The notes under the pieces were generated by a model that worked only from the letters and a program-made list of their open reading frames with translations, was not told the origin of the DNA and did no database searches. Both the position numbers and the translations under genes were made by a program. A DNA stretch of 64,000 bases from positions 372,001 to 436,000 of the forward strand of contig OZ257155.1 in NCBI GenBank assembly GCA_965279355.1, given 5' to 3'. This DNA is from G965279355 sp965279355 (lineage in GTDB: Bacteria > Pseudomonadota > Alphaproteobacteria > CACIAM-22H2). Positions 59,477-64,000 of this stretch are shown piece by piece (the stretch's first letter is position 1; every line of letters begins with the position of its first letter).

Positions 59477-59884
59477 ATGACACGTATCGCGACTCTCAGC
59501 CTGGTTGGTCTTCTGCTCGCGGGTTGCAGCAATCTACCGAGCATTACAATCTTCCCCGACCAGGACATCTCGAACCTCCAGAAGGCGCGCCTGGCCTTTG
59601 GCACCCTTGCTTTGTCCACACCGCCCCTGAACCAGGTAGTCTTCGGCCCCTGCACCGAGGAATTCGGCATGCCTGAATCCCGGCGCGGCAACTGCGATAT
59701 CTATTACCTGATCCGTAACCGGAACTCGCCGTGGGTCGAAGCGGCTGCAGCGGAGCGCGCGAATTCCTACCCGCAGGAAGCGCTGCAATGCCAGCGGACA
59801 CTGGGCGGGGTCGCCGAATGTGTGCCGCTGTCCGGCCGGGCACATGCCCCTCGTCTCCTGGCCCCCAATATGGGTGCTAACTGA
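59477..59884 (+). CDS. Small lipoprotein of unknown function
   Basis: A 135-residue protein with a lipoprotein signal: MTRIATLSLVGLLLAGCSNL, lipobox LAGC at residues 14-17. The mature part has about five Cys-containing segments (FGPCTEEFG, RGNCDIYY, LQCQRTL, AECVPL), which could form disulfides in the periplasm. No family recognised. The ATG at 59477 fits the signal; the frame begins 18 bases earlier. It stands in the strongly AT-rich region's right edge, 135 bases or more before the OmpA gene. Confidence 0.7.
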   Translation: MTRIATLSLVGLLLAGCSNLPSITIFPDQDISNLQKARLAFGTLALSTPPLNQVVFGPCTEEFGMPESRRGNCDIYYLIRNRNSPWVEAAAAERANSYPQEALQCQRTLGGVAECVPLSGRAHAPRLLAPNMGAN

Positions 59885-60019
59885 CCCAACATCCTGATGA
59901 CAGGCCTGTCTAAACCGGCCGAAACAGCCGGGCGCCGGACAAGCATGTGGACAGCTAGAGCAAGTTGCTTTAAGGGACATTTTCACAACATGTTGCGGCG
60001 AGCCCTACGGATTGCGCAC

Positions 60020-61186
60020 ATGGATCGAAGAGTACGCATATTTAGGGGTGTTTCGAGCGTGATTTTATTCCAGACGCTTCGAATCGGGGTCTTGGTAGGC
60101 GCTCTCACGGCGTCGACATCGATGGTCCTTGCCCAGATGACGAGCACCGCGCATGACCATCAAGGCTTTTATGCGCGGCTGGACACCGGCTGGTCTGTCA
60201 CCCGAAACGCCAAGGCGACCGGCGCTACAATCAGCGGCGAGGTCAATGACCTGCACGATGCGCCGGTCATCGGTGGCGGCCTGGGTTATCGCTTCAACCG
60301 GTATTTCCGGACCGACATCACGACCACTTATACGTCCCGGTACAACCTCGACGATCAGGACCGGGCCGGAACCACCTGGCGATCCGACATTGAGGCCTGG
60401 ACAACCATGCTCAATGCCTATGCCGAGTATCCGGTCGGCGACTTCTCGCCGTACCTGATGGCCGGCGCGGGGGTGTCGCGGAACGAAATGGGTCAGACGA
60501 CCGATTCCGCGGGCACAACGACAATAGGCAGCAATACGGAAACCTCCTTCGCCTGGCAGACCGGCGCGGGCGTCGGCTACTCGGTCAGTCCGGAATGGGT
60601 TCTCGATCTTGGCTATCGCTATCTCGATGCAGGCAAGTTCAAGAGCGCGACACCCGCAACCGGAAACGCGGTCGAAGGGGACCTGCGTAGCCATATTGCG
60701 ATGTTGGGTGTCCGCTATAATTTCGGGACTTCGCCGATCCGCCCGGCTGCAGCTGCCGTTCCTCCGGCCATGCCGGCAACGCCACCGCCGCAGATGCCAG
60801 CGGCCGCTCCGCCGCCGCCTACGATGTCGCCCCCCGTCCCCACCGGGCCGGAACTACCGGTCACCTACATGGTGTTCTTCGATTTCGACCGGTCCGAAAT
60901 TACGACGGGCTCTGAGCGCGTGATCCGCGAAGCCGCCGGCACGGCGACCAAAGCCCCCGTCACCCGCATCGTAACGACCGGTCATGCCGATCGTGTCGGG
61001 AGCGACGGCTACAACATGGCTCTGTCGCTGCGCCGCGCCCATGCTGTTCGCGATATCCTGATGCGCGAGGGCGTACCGGAGCGGCAAATCGTCATCGTTG
61101 CCAAGGGCGAGCGTGAACCGCTGGTCGCCACGGCGGATGGCACCAAGGAACCACGCAACCGGCGCGTCGAGATAGTCGTCCAGTAA
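60020..61186 (+). CDS. OmpA-family outer-membrane protein
   Basis: A protein of about 388 residues with a signal (FQTLRIGVLVGALTASTSMVLAQ), an eight-strand barrel domain (for example FYARLDTGWSVTRNAKATG, YRYLDAGKFKSATPATGN), a Pro/Ala linker and a C-terminal OmpA domain that binds peptidoglycan (FFDFDRSEITTGSERVIREAAG, then TGHADRVGSDGYNMALSLRRAHAVRD and GERE). The start is uncertain: ATG at 59990 or 60020, or GTG at 60059, which has AGGGGTG before it. It ties the outer membrane to the wall. It stands after the lipoprotein gene. Confidence 0.88.
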   Translation: MDRRVRIFRGVSSVILFQTLRIGVLVGALTASTSMVLAQMTSTAHDHQGFYARLDTGWSVTRNAKATGATISGEVNDLHDAPVIGGGLGYRFNRYFRTDITTTYTSRYNLDDQDRAGTTWRSDIEAWTTMLNAYAEYPVGDFSPYLMAGAGVSRNEMGQTTDSAGTTTIGSNTETSFAWQTGAGVGYSVSPEWVLDLGYRYLDAGKFKSATPATGNAVEGDLRSHIAMLGVRYNFGTSPIRPAAAAVPPAMPATPPPQMPAAAPPPPTMSPPVPTGPELPVTYMVFFDFDRSEITTGSERVIREAAGTATKAPVTRIVTTGHADRVGSDGYNMALSLRRAHAVRDILMREGVPERQIVIVAKGEREPLVATADGTKEPRNRRVEIVVQ

Positions 61187-61420
61187 ATTCGAGCTTTCCT
61201 GTTCAGGCAGGCCTCAGCAACAGGTCGTTCCCGAAGAATTGCATGCGGCCTGCATTGGCCGCACCCGGGCGCCGGCGTCCCACAAACACGCGGGACGCAA
61301 TTGTGCGGCCTCCTCGCGTTCCGCAACGGTCTCGGAGCGTTGCTTGCGGGGGCTTGGATGCGCTGATAAATTTCCCCCAAGAGAGCGGCCTGAACACTGG
61401 CCAACCATTGGGAGGGTGCG

Positions 61421-62329
61421 ATGAGCGAATTCAACGAAAAGAACATCACCGATGCGGTCGTCGCGACATTCGCGAAGACGCCGGACCCGCGCTACAAGCA
61501 GATCATGACGTCGCTGGTGCGGCACATCCACGACTTCGCCCGCGAAGTGCAACTGACGCCGGATGAGTGGATCAAGGCGATCATGTTTCTCACTGCGGTC
61601 GGCCAGAAATGCACGGCGCAGCGGCAGGAATTCATCCTGCTGTCCGATACTCTTGGCCTGAGCGCGCTAGTAAACATCCTGAACAGCCGCATCCACGACG
61701 GCGCGACCAGCAGCAGCCTGCTCGGCCCCTTCTACCTGGAGGCTACCCCCCACATGCCCCTCGGCGCCTCGATCGCCGACAGCGACAAGAAAGGCACGCA
61801 GATATCCCTTTCCGGCCGTGTCACGGATACCAGCAGCAAGCCGATCCCGAATGCGACGCTCCGCATCTGGCAGCCCAACTCCGAAGGGCTGTACGACATG
61901 CAAAAGGACGATCCGACCGCGGACTATCGCGCCGAGTTCACGGCCGATGCGCAGGGCCGCTATTACCTCAAGACGGTCATTCCTCTGGGTTACAAAATTC
62001 CAATGGATGGCCCAGTCGGTGACATGATCACGGCGGCCAAGCGAGGCGACTGCCGCCCCGCTCACATCCACTTCCTTGTGAGCGCGCCGGGATACGACGA
62101 AGTCGCAACCGCTCTCTACGTCGACGGCGACCAGTACATCGACAGTGATTGCGTGTTCGGCGTTTCGTCGTCCCTGATCTGCAAGGTACTGCCGCCGTCC
62201 AAGGACGATCCGGTGTCCCCGGATCTCAAGCGCATTGTCTTCAACCTCAAGCTGGCGCAGTCGCGCAGCGACAGAGGTTCGCAACGCGTTGGCGCCGATC
62301 CCTCGAAGACCCTGCCGGTCAACGCGTGA
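61421..62329 (+). CDS. Intradiol ring-cleavage dioxygenase (catechol/hydroxyquinol 1,2-type)
   Basis: A 302-residue Fe(III) enzyme. The N-terminal helical dimer domain (residues about 1-105) starts NITDAVVATFAKTPDPRYKQIM; the catalytic part has LLGPFYLEATPHMPLGASI, LRIWQPNSEGLYDMQ and PLGYKIPMDGPVGDMI, with Tyr ligands in GLYD and YKIP, and the two His ligands in RPAHIHFLV. The N-terminal domain is characteristic of the hydroxyquinol/catechol 1,2-dioxygenase class. It is coupled to the next gene by an overlapping stop/start (TGATG). GGGAGGGTGCG precedes the ATG. Confidence 0.9.
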   Translation: MSEFNEKNITDAVVATFAKTPDPRYKQIMTSLVRHIHDFAREVQLTPDEWIKAIMFLTAVGQKCTAQRQEFILLSDTLGLSALVNILNSRIHDGATSSSLLGPFYLEATPHMPLGASIADSDKKGTQISLSGRVTDTSSKPIPNATLRIWQPNSEGLYDMQKDDPTADYRAEFTADAQGRYYLKTVIPLGYKIPMDGPVGDMITAAKRGDCRPAHIHFLVSAPGYDEVATALYVDGDQYIDSDCVFGVSSSLICKVLPPSKDDPVSPDLKRIVFNLKLAQSRSDRGSQRVGADPSKTLPVNA

Positions 62330-62916
62330 TGACTGACGAGCAGACGCTCGACGTCCTTTTTCGCAAGACACGCACGCCGCCGGCCTGGCAGGACAAGCCA
62401 GTCAGCGACGCGCAGCTCCGGCAGATTTACGATCTGACGAAATGGGGGCCGACGACGGCGAATTCATCGCCGTCGCGGTTCCTGTTTCTGCGGAGCGAGG
62501 CCGAAAAGGAGAAGCTGCGCCCCGCCCTGTCCGTGGTGAACGTCAAGAAGACGATGACCGCGCCCGTAGTGGCGATCATCGCCTACGATATGAAGTTCTT
62601 CGAGCATTTGCCGCGCCTTTACGTCGCGAACCCCGCGGCAAAAAGCTGGTTCGACACCAAGGGTACGGATTTCATCGAGGAAACCACGCTACGAAACGGT
62701 TCGATGCAGGCAGCCTACTTCCTGATGGCGGCGCGCGCTCTTGGTCTCGACGCGGCGCCGATGTCCGGCTTCGAGAACAAGAAAGTCGACGCTGCGTTCT
62801 TCCCGGACGGGCAATTCAAGTCGAACATGCTCTGCGCGGTCGGCTACGCGGATTTCAGCACGATCGGCCCGCGCGGCCCCCGCTTCGATTTCGACGAAAT
62901 CTGCAAGATCGTCTGA
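62329..62916 (+). CDS. RutE/HadB-like malonic semialdehyde reductase (nitroreductase family)
   Basis: A 195-residue FMN-dependent nitroreductase-fold protein. ARTRTPPAW-type start (LDVLFRKTRTPPAWQDKPV), LTKWGPTTANSSPSRFLFLRSEAEKEKL and SMQAAYFLMAARALGLDAAPMSGF are close to the RutE/HadB group, which reduces malonic semialdehyde to 3-hydroxypropionate. Malonic semialdehyde is not a usual product of catechol cleavage, so its true substrate is uncertain. It starts one base inside the dioxygenase stop. Confidence 0.87.
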   Translation: MTDEQTLDVLFRKTRTPPAWQDKPVSDAQLRQIYDLTKWGPTTANSSPSRFLFLRSEAEKEKLRPALSVVNVKKTMTAPVVAIIAYDMKFFEHLPRLYVANPAAKSWFDTKGTDFIEETTLRNGSMQAAYFLMAARALGLDAAPMSGFENKKVDAAFFPDGQFKSNMLCAVGYADFSTIGPRGPRFDFDEICKIV

Positions 62917-62930
62917 GCTGTTCGCGCAGC

Positions 62931-63665
62931 CTAGGCCGCGCGTGAGCTGGCGCCGGTGTGATTGCCGGCCTCAAGCAGAAGCTTCACCACGTCATCCGGC
63001 ATCGAGATGTTCGGCAGATGGTGGCACGGAATATCGCGCAGTAGCCAGCCTGCCATCGTCTGGACTTCTCCGGCGAACTTGTGAAACGGGCTCGGCCGGA
63101 ACTCGGAGCACAGGATGTACATCTTGGTCGGGATACGATCGATCTTGCCCGTGAGCTTGATTTTCTTGTTCAGTGTGCCGAGCGGCTGGCCCGTGCGATG
63201 GCGGTCGACCCAGGCAATATCGCCGGGATCGGTAATGCCGCGCTGCGTCGCATTCTGCTGCGGCGGCACGCGACCGTTGTTTTTGGCCGCCTCCGTCTCG
63301 TAGGTTGCCCGCATCTGCGACGGCACCATATCGAGCAGCGACTGCCCGTCCTTGGGCAGGAAGGCATCGAGATAGACCAGCGCCCGGATCCTGTCGGCGC
63401 GCTGGTCCGCGACCGGCGTCACGACCATTCCGCCATAGCTGTGACCGCACAGCACAAAATCATCCAGCTCTTCGGTATCGATGACGCCGAGAACGTCCTT
63501 GATATGCGTGTCGAGATCGATGGCGGGCGAATAGAGGTGCTCCCGCTCGCCGACACCGGTGAGGGTCGGCGTGAAAACCTCATGGCCCGCTGCGCGCAGA
63601 CCGGCCGCCACGCGCTTCCAGCCCCAACCGCCGCTCCAGGCCCCATGCACCAGTAGAAACTTCAT
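62931..63665 (-). CDS. Alpha/beta-fold hydrolase (esterase-like)
   Basis: A 244-residue hydrolase. FLLVHGAWSGGWGWKRVAAGL contains the oxyanion loop, VLCGHSYGGMVVTPVADQ the nucleophile Ser, LDAFLPKDGQSLLDMVP the lid start, and IPCHHLPNISMPDDV the His. This salicylate-esterase/hydroxynitrile-lyase-like branch acts on various esters. It is tail to tail with the RutE-like gene (14 bases between). Confidence 0.9.
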   Translation of the reverse strand: MKFLLVHGAWSGGWGWKRVAAGLRAAGHEVFTPTLTGVGEREHLYSPAIDLDTHIKDVLGVIDTEELDDFVLCGHSYGGMVVTPVADQRADRIRALVYLDAFLPKDGQSLLDMVPSQMRATYETEAAKNNGRVPPQQNATQRGITDPGDIAWVDRHRTGQPLGTLNKKIKLTGKIDRIPTKMYILCSEFRPSPFHKFAGEVQTMAGWLLRDIPCHHLPNISMPDDVVKLLLEAGNHTGASSRAA

Positions 63666-63850
63666 GCGTCTGCTCCCGTATTTGGTTGCTGACTAGCAAA
63701 GTCCGCGTCAGTCCGTCGTCAGAAGGACACGCTGGCATGCGGTCCTGTGCCGGTGCAACGCCGATCTGGGCGCGCCGCGAGGCTGGCCAAACAGGAGGAC
63801 CGGCCGTATTGTAAGGGAGCCTGAGAACAAGAAATGTAAGGGAGCGACGC

Positions 63851-64000
63851 ATGATTTCGGCTTTTCGCCGGTCCGCGCTGGCAATTGGCGCGACAGCCCT
63901 CCTCGCTGCGACAGCGTCCGCACTGCCTGCTGCGGCTCAACCGAAACGCGGTGGCGTCCTGACCTACGCCCTGACCGGGGAGCCAAGCAATTTCGACTGC
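63851..64000 (+). CDS. ABC transporter substrate-binding protein, family 5 (3' end outside window)
   Basis: Only the first 50 codons are inside the window. A signal peptide (MISAFRRSALAIGATALLAA and TASALPAAA) is followed by QPKRGGVLTYALTGEPSNFD, the typical opening of family 5 oligopeptide/nickel-type solute-binding proteins (KRGGxLxYAxxxEPxxxD). AAGGGAGCGACGC precedes the ATG. Transport of peptides or other compounds is expected, but the rest of the gene is needed. Confidence 0.85.
   Translation, partial: MISAFRRSALAIGATALLAATASALPAAAQPKRGGVLTYALTGEPSNFDC

Noticed and set aside
1..64000. CRISPR arrays, insertion sequences, prophage or plasmid genes
   Set aside because: No evenly spaced repeats, transposases, integrases, phage structural genes or replication genes were found on either strand.

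Overview
The window is about 64 kb of high-GC, densely packed chromosome from an alphaproteobacterium. The strongest taxonomic signs are the block dusB-ntrB-ntrC-ntrY-ntrX-(class IV aminotransferase)-hfq-hflX, a fused ispDF gene, the combined order ccoN-O-Q-P-G-H-I-S for the cbb3 oxidase, and a TctC/Bug-type solute-binding protein. Rhodospirillales-like or related soil/water alphaproteobacteria fit best, but the genus cannot be read from the sequence alone. I found no insertion sequence, prophage, plasmid origin or CRISPR array.

Layout. 1-3.5 kb: the end of a hybrid histidine kinase, an OmpR-type regulator, an FNR/FixK-type regulator, a stand-alone receiver-like protein, an eRF1-like protein and a 30-residue membrane peptide. 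3.5-13.2 kb: a micro-oxic respiration island with a SafE-type membrane protein, a DUF2189 protein, all of fixNOQPGHIS and an extra 56-residue membrane protein overlapping fixS. Three near-perfect FNR/FixK boxes (3530, 5141, 13203) tie this island, and an extradiol dioxygenase gene after it, to the nearby regulator. 13.3-20.5 kb: dioxygenase, tRNA-Ser(UGA), TerC, a PagL-like lipid A deacylase, a Bug receptor, two medium-chain dehydrogenases and a TPR/2-oxoglutarate oxygenase. 20.7-27.1 kb: a degenerate EAL-like protein, then envelope genes (YdcF family, MltB-like, RlpA, D-Ala-D-Ala carboxypeptidase) and tmk. 27.1-29.8 kb on the minus strand: a methyltransferase and leuA with a leader ORF, sitting between tmk and holB. 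30.1-39 kb: holB, an SDR, metG, DUF559, tatD, an MBL hydrolase, a DJ-1 protein, a pentapeptide-repeat protein and mazG. 38.8-43.3 kb: a beta-hydroxyacid dehydrogenase and a small surface-glycan group (GT9, DUF2079, FkbM). 43.3-53.7 kb on the minus strand: dusB-ntrBC-ntrYX-aminotransferase-hfq-hflX, followed by a groES with no groEL beside it. 53.8-59.2 kb: a CcsA-like protein, a dienelactone hydrolase, DUF1330, ispDF-pgpA-pncC and a double-SPOR protein. 59.2-64 kb: an AT-rich island, a small lipoprotein, an OmpA-family protein, an intradiol dioxygenase, a RutE-like reductase, an alpha/beta hydrolase and the start of an ABC-transporter binding protein.

How it fits together. The left third looks like a low-oxygen response unit: the FNR/FixK regulator probably switches on the high-affinity cbb3 oxidase with its copper loading and assembly factors. 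The NtrBC/NtrYX block is the nitrogen-status control centre, joined to the RNA chaperone Hfq. Genes for opening aromatic rings occur at three places (13.3, 54.8 and 61.4 kb), suggesting aromatic catabolism. The points most worth following up are the degenerate EAL-like protein, the leuA leader ORF, the FNR box plus 16-bp palindrome before the extradiol dioxygenase, the extra small protein at the end of the fix operon, and the solitary groES.
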